This document shows positions 25,722 to 34,263 of a stretch of DNA of 64,000 nucleotides, one piece after another. Made by a program: the position numbers and the translations under genes. The notes under the pieces were generated by a model that was given only the letters and a program-made list of their open reading frames with translations, was not told the origin of the DNA and did no database searches. Each line of letters opens with the position of its first letter. Position 1 is the stretch's first letter. The stretch is taken from assembly GCF_000740775.1 (NCBI RefSeq), contig NZ_JFGS01000013.1, positions 1 to 64,000 of the forward strand. The letters are read 5' to 3'. Origin of the DNA: Haematobacter missouriensis. GTDB lineage: Bacteria; Pseudomonadota; Alphaproteobacteria; Rhodobacterales; Rhodobacteraceae.

Positions 25722-28031
25722 ATGAAAGACGCTATTCGACGCGTACCGCATTGCAGCCACTGGGGCACCTATTCGATTCTTGTCGATGGCGCTCGCATCG
25801 TGGGGGTGGAACCTTATGGCGACGATCCCTCGCCCTCGCCCATCATTGCCTCGGTGCCGGACTGGGCGGAGCCGGAGCGCCGCATCCTGCGCCCCATGGC
25901 GCGGGAGGGCTGGCTGGCGGCGAAGCGGGCGGGCCGGGTGCCCGATGGTCTCGGGCGAGGGTCCGAGCGGTTCGTGCCGCTGGACTGGGACGAAGCGCTG
26001 ACGCTTGCCGCCGGAGAGATCGACCGGGTGCGTCAGGACCATGGCAATGACGCGATCTTCGCTGGCTCCTATGGTTGGACATCTTGCGGTCGCTTCCACC
26101 ATGCGCCGAGCCTGTTGAAGCGGATGTTGAATCTCGTTGGCGGCTACACCGGGCATGTCGATACCTATTCTGTCGCGGCTGGGCCGGTGATCCTGCGCCA
26201 TGTCCTCGGCTCGGAGGATGCCTGCGCGGGCAGGGCCAACACGCTGGACAGCGTGGCAGAACACACTGAAACGCTGGTCGTCTTCGGCGCGCTGACCCCG
26301 CGGACGGCACAGAACGAAGCGGGCGGAATCGGCGCGCACCGGCTGGAAGGGTATCTTGCGCGGATGGTGGAGCGGGGGGTGCGGATCGTGCTCGTCTCCC
26401 CCTCCCGCGATGATCTGCCGGACTGGGTGCCCGCGGAATGGTGGCCGATCCGGCCCAATACCGATACCGCGCTGATGCTCGGCCTGGCGGGGGAGATCGT
26501 ACTGGCGGGGGCCGAGAACAAGGAGTTCCTTGCCCGCGCCACGAGCGGGTCGGATGTCTATCTCGATTATCTGAAGGGCGTGGAGGGCGCGCCCCGGAAT
26601 GCCGAATGGGCGAGCGCCATCACCGGGCTGGACGCGGGCGCGATCCGCGCGCTGGCAGCGGCGCTTCCGCAGACGCGCTCCATGCTGACGGTGAGCTGGT
26701 CGCTGCAACGCGCGCATCATGGAGAGCAACCGTTCTGGGCGGCACTGGGGCTGGCTGCGGTCATCGGCCAGATCGGACTGCCGGGGGGCGGAGTCGGCTA
26801 CGGTTACGGCTCGCTCGGGGGGGTGGGCGCGCCGTTTGCCGTCTCGCGCTCGCCCGCGATCAGCCAGGGGCGCAAGCCGAACACGAGTTTCATCCCGGTC
26901 GCGCGGATCACCGATCTGCTCGAAAAACCCGGTGAGCCTTTCGACTACGAAGGCCGGATCTATCGCTACCCCGAGACGCGGCTGGTGTTCTGGGCGGGGG
27001 GCAACCCGTTCCATCACCATCAGGACCTCAACCGGCTGGCGCTGGCTTGGCAGCGGCCCGAGACGGTCATCGTGCAGGATCCGATGTGGACGGCGACTGC
27101 GCTCCGAGCCGATCTGGTGCTGCCGGCGACCACCTCCATCGAGCGGAACGATCTGGCGGGCAACCGGAGATCGGACATCGTCGCTGCGATGAAACAGGCA
27201 ATCGCCCCGCTGGGCGAGGCGCGGAATGATTATGACATCTTTGCGGCGCTTGCCGATCGGTTGGGGGTGGGCGCGGCCTTCACCGAAGGCCGGGACGAAA
27301 TGGACTGGATCCGGCATCTCTATGAGGAGGCGCGGGCGGACGCGGTGGCCCGCTTCGGCCACGAGATGCCCGATTTTGATGCCTTCTGGGAGAGGGGAAC
27401 CACCAGCGTTCCCGTGCAGGCGGACCATGTCTATCTTGCCGCGTTCCGCGCGGATCCCGAGACGCATCGCCTGCCCACCGAGAGTGGACGCATCGTGCTG
27501 GGGAGCAAGCGGCTCGCCGAGCTTGGCTACGAGGATTGCCGCGCCCATCCGGCTTGGCTGCCGCCCGCCGAGTGGCTCGGGGGCGAGGCGCAAGGCTTTC
27601 ACCTGATTTCGGGTCAGCCGGAGGGGCGGCTGCACAGCCAGTTGGAAAGCGCTGCCGCCAGTCGCGCAGGAAAGCGGTCGGGGCGAGAGCGGATGCGGAT
27701 CCATCCCGAGGACGCGGAAGCGTTGGACATCCGCGATGGCGACGCCGTGCGCCTGTGGAACAAGCGTGGCGCCTGCCTTGCCACGGCGGAGGTGACGGAA
27801 CGCATCGCGCAGGGTGTCGTCTTCCTGCCGACCGGCTCCTGGCTCACGTCGCCGGACGACGGGCCGGAGCTGTCTGGCAATCCCAACGTCCTGACGCTCG
27901 ACATCGGCACGTCGCGCTTCGGTCAGGGATGTTCGGCACATACCTGTGTGGTCAGGGTGGAGCCCTATCGCGGCAATGCTCCCGACCCTGCCGAGACCTA
28001 TCTGGAGGAGCTGCGTCGCCGGACGGCATAG
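25722..28031 (+). CDS. BisC-like molybdopterin guanine dinucleotide oxidoreductase (S-/N-oxide reductase type)
   Basis: The 769-residue enzyme belongs to the DMSO reductase family, branch of biotin-sulfoxide / TMAO reductases. It shows GSYGWTSCGRFHHAPSLLKRM, the serine-ligand region DTYSVAAGPVILRHVLG (Ser to molybdenum), NPFHHHQDLNRL and the C-terminal cofactor-binding domain (MRIHPEDAEALDIRDGD). There is no N-terminal iron-sulfur cluster and no signal peptide, so it should be cytoplasmic like BisC. Probable substrates are biotin sulfoxide or methionine sulfoxide. The start is MKDAIRRVPHCSHWG. It stands alone, flanked on both sides by MITE-like elements. Confidence 0.87.
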   Translation: MKDAIRRVPHCSHWGTYSILVDGARIVGVEPYGDDPSPSPIIASVPDWAEPERRILRPMAREGWLAAKRAGRVPDGLGRGSERFVPLDWDEALTLAAGEIDRVRQDHGNDAIFAGSYGWTSCGRFHHAPSLLKRMLNLVGGYTGHVDTYSVAAGPVILRHVLGSEDACAGRANTLDSVAEHTETLVVFGALTPRTAQNEAGGIGAHRLEGYLARMVERGVRIVLVSPSRDDLPDWVPAEWWPIRPNTDTALMLGLAGEIVLAGAENKEFLARATSGSDVYLDYLKGVEGAPRNAEWASAITGLDAGAIRALAAALPQTRSMLTVSWSLQRAHHGEQPFWAALGLAAVIGQIGLPGGGVGYGYGSLGGVGAPFAVSRSPAISQGRKPNTSFIPVARITDLLEKPGEPFDYEGRIYRYPETRLVFWAGGNPFHHHQDLNRLALAWQRPETVIVQDPMWTATALRADLVLPATTSIERNDLAGNRRSDIVAAMKQAIAPLGEARNDYDIFAALADRLGVGAAFTEGRDEMDWIRHLYEEARADAVARFGHEMPDFDAFWERGTTSVPVQADHVYLAAFRADPETHRLPTESGRIVLGSKRLAELGYEDCRAHPAWLPPAEWLGGEAQGFHLISGQPEGRLHSQLESAAASRAGKRSGRERMRIHPEDAEALDIRDGDAVRLWNKRGACLATAEVTERIAQGVVFLPTGSWLTSPDDGPELSGNPNVLTLDIGTSRFGQGCSAHTCVVRVEPYRGNAPDPAETYLEELRRRTA

Positions 28032-28470
28032 AGCGTAGAGAGCGCAGCGCTCTTCTCTTACGCAAGCAGGGCGGAGGAGGGAGGCGTTGGGTTGCCGGTT
28101 GGTTCCCAGTGATCCCGGCCGGGATCGGTGCTCGGCTGGGAAGGTGCGGATGCAGGAGGCAAAACCGCGAAATTATTTGGAATTGTCTGTCATCTGGATT
28201 GCCGCCTCGCTCTGACAGGTCGTTGAAAAAGTATTCCGAGGTTGTTCGAGGTGAAAATCTTCCCAACATGGTTGACGACCTCCCAAGAAACCGCAGGTTT
28301 TGTCTCGTGACCGGCCCGATTGTATGATTTTCGACGCAAAGTCAGGTATATCCATGACTTTTTCAGCAGCTTGGCAGGGATTTTTCAGCCTGCCAATATG
28401 AGCGGCGGTCCCGCACCCGCATGTTTGGGCAGCGCGTAGCGTTCAGGGAGTATGTGGGAGCGCTGGTGAA
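28032..28470. other. Gene-free region downstream of molybdoenzyme
   Basis: Contains MITE copy 2 (28216-28373) and no supported gene. The flanks are AT-richer than the surrounding coding DNA. The stretch ends at the stop of the IclR-family gene. Confidence 0.5.
28216..28373. mobile_element. MITE-like element, 158 bp, copy 2
   Basis: The left end CAGGTCGTTGAAAAAGT and right end GACTTTTTCAGCAGCTTG are imperfect inverted repeats, and the right end is nearly the same as in copy 1. The length (158) is one base more than copy 1 (157). Interior blocks such as TGTT-GAGG-GAAAATC and GATT-ATTTTCGACGCA match copy 1 in order. No coding sequence is present. Confidence 0.6.
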
Positions 28471-29280
28471 TCAGCGGAAGGCCGGTGCGGAGGGCTGCTG
28501 ACCCTCCGGCTTGCCTTCGGGCTGACCACCGAGCGCTTCGGTCAGCCGTGCGGCCGCACCGGCAACACGGCGGCCGAAATCCTCCACCCGGTCGGGCGGC
28601 ATTCGCGCGGCGAGGCCGGAGATGGAAAGGGCGCAGGCCGCGTCTCCGTTCGGATCGCGCACAACGGCGGCGACGCAGCGCAGTCCCGGAACGAACTCCT
28701 CGTCATCCACGGCGTAGCCCCGCGCGCGGATGGCCGCGATCTCCTGCATCACCGCCTTGGCAGAGGTCAGGCCCCGTGGCGTCACGGGCCTGATGCCGAA
28801 GCGGTCGATGAAGCGGGCGATCGCCTCGTCCTCCCACGTGGCGAGGATGGCCTTTCCCATGCCGGAGGAAAGTACCGGCGTCCGTCCCCCGGGTGCGGCG
28901 GTAGCGCGGGTGATCTCCCTACTCTCCGCCTGGCAGATGGTCACGACTTCCCCTTCCTCCAGAATGCCGAGGTTGGCTGTTTCCCGTGTCTGGTCGCGGA
29001 GCTGGCGGAGGAAGGGCATGGCGGGGGCGATGAAGCTCCGCCGCGCCGAATAGGCCTGTCCCACGGCGAAGCTCTGCCGTCCGACATGCCAGCGGCCAGC
29101 GGAATCCGTCTGTACATAGCGGCGCCGTTCGAGTGTGGTCAGCAGGCGGTGAACGGTGGAGGCGGCAAGCCCTGCCTCCGTCGCGAGATCGGAAAGCCGC
29201 GCGCCGTCTTCCTGACGGGCCAGCAGTTCCAGCAGGGTAAGCGCCCGCTCTACCGACTGGACCGATCCGTGATCCGCCAT
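28471..29280 (-). CDS. IclR-family transcriptional regulator
   Basis: The 269-residue protein has an N-terminal winged helix (SVERALTLLELLARQEDGARLSDLATEAGLAASTVHRLLTTLERRRYV) and a C-terminal effector-binding domain ending near VRDPNGDAACALSISGLAARM. It is divergent from malate synthase G, with a perfect inverted repeat between. It therefore probably regulates the glyoxylate/glycolate genes, in the manner of IclR controlling aceBA. The start at MADHGSVQ is used because the helix-turn-helix begins right after; upstream codons overlap the operator. Confidence 0.88.
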   Translation of the reverse strand: MADHGSVQSVERALTLLELLARQEDGARLSDLATEAGLAASTVHRLLTTLERRRYVQTDSAGRWHVGRQSFAVGQAYSARRSFIAPAMPFLRQLRDQTRETANLGILEEGEVVTICQAESREITRATAAPGGRTPVLSSGMGKAILATWEDEAIARFIDRFGIRPVTPRGLTSAKAVMQEIAAIRARGYAVDDEEFVPGLRCVAAVVRDPNGDAACALSISGLAARMPPDRVEDFGRRVAGAAARLTEALGGQPEGKPEGQQPSAPAFR

Positions 29281-29298
29281 TTCCAGAATCGCTTCCTG

Positions 29299-29319
29299 AT
29301 TTTCCGTATCGTGGAAAAT
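29299..29319. promoter_or_regulatory. Candidate IclR-type operator
   Basis: ATTTTCC-GTATCGT-GGAAAAT is a perfect 7+7 inverted repeat with a seven-base spacer, lying 18 bases before the regulator start and about 70 bases before malate synthase G. IclR-family sites typically contain GGAAAT/ATTTCC-like arms, so the match is good. Confidence 0.65.
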
Positions 29320-29386
29320 TTTGCCAAAACCCCTGCCGCGCCGCAACCCCCCGCCCTATGCTCCTCCCCAATAGAGGGAGTGTCAC

Positions 29387-31543
29387 ATGACCAACCACCT
29401 GACCCGCGCGAATTTGAGCGTCGCGCCCGAAATCGTATCCTTTGTCGAGGAGGCGCTGCTGCCCGGTATTGGCCTGAAGGCCGAGGCGTTCTGGAAGGGC
29501 TACGGCGAGATGCTGGCATCGCTTGCGCCGGAGAACCGCCGCCTTCTGAAGAAACGCGAGGATATTCAGGCCAAGATCGACGCCTGGGTGCTGGAGCGCA
29601 AGGGCCAGCCGTGGGATGCCGCCGCCTATGAGGTCTTCCTGCGCGAGGTCGGCTATCTGGTCCCCGAAGGCCCGGCCTTCACCATCGGTACGCCCGAGGT
29701 GGACCCGGAGATGTCCTCCGTGGCGGGGCCGCAGCTCGTCGTGCCGGTGATGAACGCGCGGTTCGCGCTCAACGCGGCCAACGCGCGCTGGGGTTCGCTC
29801 TACGACGCGCTTTACGGCACCGATGCGCTGCCCGGACAGGCAGAGGGCAAGGGCTACGACGCAAAGCGGGGCGCGCAGGCGGTGGCCTGGACGGCAGACT
29901 TCCTTGACCGGACCGTGCCGCTCGCGGGGGCAGCCCACAAGGATGTCACCGGCTGGAAGCGCGACGGCGCATCGCTGGTGGCGCTTGTGGGCGATGCGGA
30001 GCATCCCTTCGAGAACCCGGCGGTCTTCGTCGGCTTCACCGAAGACGGTGAAAAGAAAAGCTGGCTCCTGCGCCAGAACGGCCTGCACATCGAACTGGTG
30101 ATCGATCCGTCCCACCCGGTCGGAAAGGGCAGCGCATCCGGGCTGCGCGACGTTGTGGTTGAGGCAGCACTGACGGCCATTCAGGACTGCGAGGATTCCA
30201 TCGCCGCCGTGGACGCCGCCGACAAGGCGGAGGTCTATGGCAACTGGCTGGGCCTGATGACCGGAACGCTCACGGACACCTTCCAGAAGGGTGGCGAGAC
30301 GATGACCCGCCGTCTGGTTGAGGACCGGACCTTCACCGCCCCCGATGGCTCCACGCTCACCCTGCCGGGTCGTGCTGTGATGCTGGTGCGCAACGTCGGC
30401 CATCTGATGACCACGGATGCGGTCCTGCTGGACGGGCAGGAGACACCGGAGGGCATCATGGATGCCATCATGACCGTGGCTGCGGCGATGTACGACCTTC
30501 GCAAGAGCGAGGGGCCGCGCAACAGCCGCAAAGGCTCGGTCTATGTGGTGAAACCAAAGATGCACGGGCCGGAGGAAGTCGCCTTCGCCGACCGCACCTA
30601 TGCATGGGTGGAGGATATCCTCGGCCTGCCGCGCAACACGGTGAAGCTCGGCGTCATGGATGAGGAGCGGCGCACGTCCGCCAACCTTGGCGAGTGCATC
30701 CGCGCGGTGAAGGACCGGATCGTGTTCATCAATACGGGCTTCCTCGACCGGACGGGCGACGAGATCCACACATCCATGCAGGCTGGCCCCTTCATTCCCA
30801 AGGAGGAGATGAAGGGCGCCGCCTGGCTCAAGGCCTATGAGGATGGCAACGTCGATGTTGCACTGGCCGATGGTTTCGAGGGGCGCGCGCAGATCGGCAA
30901 GGGCATGTGGGCCAAGCCCGACGCCATGGCGGAGATGCTGAAGGTCAAGATCGGCCATCCTGAGGCAGGCGCCACGACGGCCTGGGTGCCTTCGCCGACC
31001 GCCGCCGTGCTGCATGCCACGCATTACCATCTGGTCAACGTGGCCGACCGGCAGGAGGCGTTGAAGTCCCGCACGCGTCCGGCGCTCGCCACCCTGCTCA
31101 CGCCGCCTTTGCTGGCGGGACGGAACCTCTCGGCGGAGGAGGTGGCGCGGGATCTGGACAACAACTGCCAGGGTATTCTTGGCTATGTCGTCCGCTGGGT
31201 GGATCAGGGGATCGGTTGCTCCAAGGTGCCGGACATCAACGATGTGCCGCTGATGGAGGACCGCGCGACCTGCCGGATTTCTTCGCAATACGTGACCAAC
31301 TGGCTGGTGCACGGGCTGGTGACAAAAGCCGAGGTGGAGGACGCGCTGCGTCGCATGGCGGAGAAGGTGGACCGGCAGAATGCGGGCGATCCGGCCTATC
31401 GACCCATGGCCCCGGCCTTCGACGGGCCGGCGTTCAAGGCCGCGCATGACCTGATCTTCAAAGGGGTGGAGCAGCCTTCGGGGTATACGGAGCCGGTGCT
31501 CCATGCCCGTCGCCGGGAGGCGAAGGCGCTGCGGGCCGCCTGA
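29387..31543 (+). CDS. glcB: Malate synthase G
   Basis: The 718-residue enzyme condenses glyoxylate with acetyl-CoA to malate. Length and sequence match the monomeric G isoform (about 720 residues), with VYVVKPKMHGPEEVAFADRTYAWVEDILGL, LGVMDEERRTSANLGECI and INTGFLDRTGDEIHTSMQ of the catalytic barrel. The start follows AGAGGGAGTGTCAC. It is divergent from an IclR regulator and upstream of glcDEF, so glyoxylate made by glycolate dehydrogenase can be fed directly into central metabolism. Confidence 0.96.
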   Translation: MTNHLTRANLSVAPEIVSFVEEALLPGIGLKAEAFWKGYGEMLASLAPENRRLLKKREDIQAKIDAWVLERKGQPWDAAAYEVFLREVGYLVPEGPAFTIGTPEVDPEMSSVAGPQLVVPVMNARFALNAANARWGSLYDALYGTDALPGQAEGKGYDAKRGAQAVAWTADFLDRTVPLAGAAHKDVTGWKRDGASLVALVGDAEHPFENPAVFVGFTEDGEKKSWLLRQNGLHIELVIDPSHPVGKGSASGLRDVVVEAALTAIQDCEDSIAAVDAADKAEVYGNWLGLMTGTLTDTFQKGGETMTRRLVEDRTFTAPDGSTLTLPGRAVMLVRNVGHLMTTDAVLLDGQETPEGIMDAIMTVAAAMYDLRKSEGPRNSRKGSVYVVKPKMHGPEEVAFADRTYAWVEDILGLPRNTVKLGVMDEERRTSANLGECIRAVKDRIVFINTGFLDRTGDEIHTSMQAGPFIPKEEMKGAAWLKAYEDGNVDVALADGFEGRAQIGKGMWAKPDAMAEMLKVKIGHPEAGATTAWVPSPTAAVLHATHYHLVNVADRQEALKSRTRPALATLLTPPLLAGRNLSAEEVARDLDNNCQGILGYVVRWVDQGIGCSKVPDINDVPLMEDRATCRISSQYVTNWLVHGLVTKAEVEDALRRMAEKVDRQNAGDPAYRPMAPAFDGPAFKAAHDLIFKGVEQPSGYTEPVLHARRREAKALRAA

Positions 31544-31574
31544 CGACGGAAGTGGCCGCGGGGGAGAGGGGTAC

Positions 31575-31607
31575 GGGACGCCGCAGCAGGCGGTGCGTCC
31601 CTTTCTC
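31575..31607 (+). terminator. Stem-loop between glcB and glcD
   Basis: GGGACGC and GCGTCCC form a stem around a 13-base loop and are followed by TTTCTCTC. This could partially terminate transcripts leaving malate synthase G before glcD. Confidence 0.45.
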
Positions 31608-31729
31608 TCCCGTGTGATGGAGGCGATGCCGTTCCGCGGACCTTCCAAGGTTGGGCGGAGGAATGGGGGGTTGCGCGGTCCGCCGCGCCGCTCCACTGTG
31701 GCCTGTGGGAGCGAAGGGGAGGAGCCACC

Positions 31730-33166
31730 ATGCAGATGCCGGAACCGAATGCGGCGATCCTGTCCCGCAAGGCTATGATCGTGGGGGCACTCCGCGACGC
31801 GCTGCCTGCGGATACGGTGATCGACGATCCGGCGGAGACGCTGGCCTATGAATGCGACGCGCTTTCGGCCTATCGCTGCCCGCCGCTCGCCGTGGTACTG
31901 CCCCGCACGACGACGGAGGTCGCGGCGGCGCTGAAAATCCTGCATGCCGAGGGGGTGCCGGTGGTGCCGCGGGGTGCCGGGACAAGCCTTGCGGGGGGGT
32001 CCATGCCCACGGCGGATGCGGTTGTCGTGGGGTTGGCACGCATGAACCGGGTGCTGGAGGTCGATTACGACGACCGTTTCATCCGGGTGGAGGCGGGCCG
32101 CACCAACCTCTCCGTCACCGGGGCGGTGGAGGCAGACGGGTTCTTCTATGCGCCCGACCCCTCGTCGCAGCTTGCCTGCGCGATCTCGGGCAATATCGCG
32201 ATGAATTCCGGCGGGGCGCATTGCCTCAAATACGGGGTGACGACCAACAACCTGCTGGGTGTCACTCTGGTGACCATGGCGGGAGAGGTCGTGACCATCG
32301 GGGGCCCGTGGTCCGACGCGCCGGGGCTCGACCTGCTCGGCGTCGTCTGCGGCTCGGAGGGGCAGCTCGGGATCGTGACGGAGGCGTGGCTGCGTATCCT
32401 GCCCAAGCCTGAAGGCGCGCGTCCCGTGTTGATCGGCTTTGCCGCGAACGAGGTGGCAGGGACCTGTGTCTCCGACATCATCCGGGAGGGCGTGCTGCCC
32501 GTGGCCATCGAGTTCATGGACCGCCCCTGCATCGTGGCCACGGAAGCCTTTGCCCATGCGGGCTATCCCGACTGTGAAGCGCTGCTGATCGTGGAGGTCG
32601 AGGGGTCGGAGCCGGAGATCGCGGAGCAGATCGCTCTGATCCGGGCCATAGCGGAACGCCACGACCCGGTTGAATTCCGCGAGGCCCGGACGGAGGACGA
32701 GGCGCGGCGCATCTGGCTTGGCAGGAAATCCGCCTTTGGCGCGATGGGCCAGATGGGCGATTACATGTGTCTTGACGGCACCATTCCGGTCAGCGCGCTG
32801 CCAGAGGTGCTCCGCCGGATCGGGGATCTGTCGCGCGACTACGGGCTGGACGTCGCCAATGTGTTCCATGCGGGCGATGGGAACATGCACCCGCTGATCC
32901 TGTTCGATGCGAACAAGCCAGGCGATCTGCAGCTTTGCGAGGCGCTCGGTGCGGATATCCTGCGGCTCTGCGTCGAGGTCGGCGGTTGCCTGACCGGTGA
33001 ACATGGCGTGGGTGTGGAGAAGCGCGACCTGATGGAGGCGCAGTTCAACCCCGACGATCTGGAGGCGCAGTTGCGGGTGAAGGATGTGTTCGACCCGAAA
33101 TGGCTGCTGAACCCGGCCAAGGTGTTCCCGCTGCATGTCACCGGCTCGCGCCGTGTTGCGGCCTGA
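31730..33166 (+). CDS. glcD: Glycolate oxidase subunit GlcD, FAD-linked
   Basis: The 478-residue flavoprotein is the catalytic subunit that oxidises glycolate to glyoxylate. It shows the FAD-binding PP-loop VVPRGAGTSLAGG, SSQLACAISGNIAMNSGGAHCLKYG, and the C-terminal FHAGDGNMHPLI and TGEHGVGVEKRD typical of the GlcD/D-lactate dehydrogenase family. GGAGGAG precedes the start. glcE follows after eleven bases and glcF overlaps glcE, forming the GlcDEF complex. Confidence 0.95.
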   Translation: MQMPEPNAAILSRKAMIVGALRDALPADTVIDDPAETLAYECDALSAYRCPPLAVVLPRTTTEVAAALKILHAEGVPVVPRGAGTSLAGGSMPTADAVVVGLARMNRVLEVDYDDRFIRVEAGRTNLSVTGAVEADGFFYAPDPSSQLACAISGNIAMNSGGAHCLKYGVTTNNLLGVTLVTMAGEVVTIGGPWSDAPGLDLLGVVCGSEGQLGIVTEAWLRILPKPEGARPVLIGFAANEVAGTCVSDIIREGVLPVAIEFMDRPCIVATEAFAHAGYPDCEALLIVEVEGSEPEIAEQIALIRAIAERHDPVEFREARTEDEARRIWLGRKSAFGAMGQMGDYMCLDGTIPVSALPEVLRRIGDLSRDYGLDVANVFHAGDGNMHPLILFDANKPGDLQLCEALGADILRLCVEVGGCLTGEHGVGVEKRDLMEAQFNPDDLEAQLRVKDVFDPKWLLNPAKVFPLHVTGSRRVAA

Positions 33167-33177
33167 ACGGAGACGGC

Positions 33178-34263
33178 ATGCGACCTGAAAGCGAAGAAGA
33201 ACTGGCCGATGCGATCCGTCTTGCGACCGATCCGCTGGAAATCCGCGGCGGGGGCACCCGGACGACGGGGCGGCAGGAAACCAACGCCGCCGTGCTGGAG
33301 ACAGGCGGGCTGCGGGGGATCCGCCTTTACGAGCCGGGTGCACTGACACTGGTGGTGGCGGCCGGTACGCCGCTTGCGGAGGTCGAGGCGGCGGTGACGG
33401 CGGAGCGGCAGCGCCTGCCGTTCGAACCTGCCGACTGGGCGGGGCTGACCGGCGCGCCGGGGATCGGCACCATCGGCGGCGTGGTCGCCGCGAATGCCTC
33501 GGGGCCGCGACGGGTGCAGGCGGGCGCCTGCCGCGACAGCCTCATCGGGGTGAGGTTCGTGAATGGCAGCGGCACGGTGGTGAAGAACGGCGGACGAGTG
33601 ATGAAGAACGTCACCGGCTATGATCTCGTCAAGCTCATGGCGGGAAGCTGGGGCACCCTCGGCGTGCTGACGGAGGTGGCGTTCAAGCTGCTTCCCGCCG
33701 CGCAGGCTCAGGCCACGGTGGTGCTCCCCGATCTCGGCGCGGCGGAAGCGGTGCCGGCGCTCGCCTCCGCGCTGACCTCGCCCTATGACGTGAGCGGGGC
33801 CGGTTGGCTGCCGGGCGTCGGCGCGATGCTGCGGCTGGAGGGGCTGGAAGGCTCTGTCCGTCACAGGTCGGGCGCATTGGCGCGGCGGCTCGCGCCTTTT
33901 GGCGCCGCCGAGATCGTGGACGGGCAGGACCAGTGGCGTGCTCTGGCGGAGGTCAGGCCGTTCCACGGGAAGGCGGGTGATGTCTGGCGTTTCAACATCC
34001 GGCCCTCGGAAGCGCCGCGGCTTGTCGCGCGGTTGGATGCGCCCGTGGTTCTGGACTGGGGCGGCGGGCTGGTCTGGGCGCTGCTGCCCGAGGGGACGGA
34101 CGCGCGTGCGCTTGCAGGTGCGATAGCCGGACATGCAACACGGATACGCGGCGCGGGGGCGGGGGCATTCCCGCCAGAACAGTCGCCAATCGCGGCGCTG
34201 ACGGCGGGCTTGCGGGCGCAGTTTGACCCGCGCGGCATTCTCAATCCCGGAAGGATGGGCTGA
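33178..34263 (+). CDS. glcE: Glycolate oxidase subunit GlcE
   Basis: The 361-residue protein is a shorter FAD-binding relative of GlcD. It carries IRGGGTRTTGRQ, GIGTIGGVVAANASGPRR and VMKNVTGYDLVKLMAGSWGTLGVLTE, and lacks the GlcD C-terminal catalytic motifs. It is an essential partner in the three-subunit glycolate dehydrogenase. The start at MRPESEEEL sits eleven bases behind glcD. Its stop overlaps the glcF start (TGATG). Confidence 0.93.
   Translation: MRPESEEELADAIRLATDPLEIRGGGTRTTGRQETNAAVLETGGLRGIRLYEPGALTLVVAAGTPLAEVEAAVTAERQRLPFEPADWAGLTGAPGIGTIGGVVAANASGPRRVQAGACRDSLIGVRFVNGSGTVVKNGGRVMKNVTGYDLVKLMAGSWGTLGVLTEVAFKLLPAAQAQATVVLPDLGAAEAVPALASALTSPYDVSGAGWLPGVGAMLRLEGLEGSVRHRSGALARRLAPFGAAEIVDGQDQWRALAEVRPFHGKAGDVWRFNIRPSEAPRLVARLDAPVVLDWGGGLVWALLPEGTDARALAGAIAGHATRIRGAGAGAFPPEQSPIAALTAGLRAQFDPRGILNPGRMG

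Noticed and set aside
25674-27941. A 755-codon minus-strand frame across the BisC-like gene
   Set aside because: Antisense shadow; the plus strand encodes a clear molybdoenzyme and the minus frame is Arg/His-rich without family features.
28919-33349. A 1476-codon open frame on the minus strand across glcB and glcD
   Set aside because: It is a shadow of high-GC codon use opposite the well-recognised plus-strand genes, with no domain pattern of its own.
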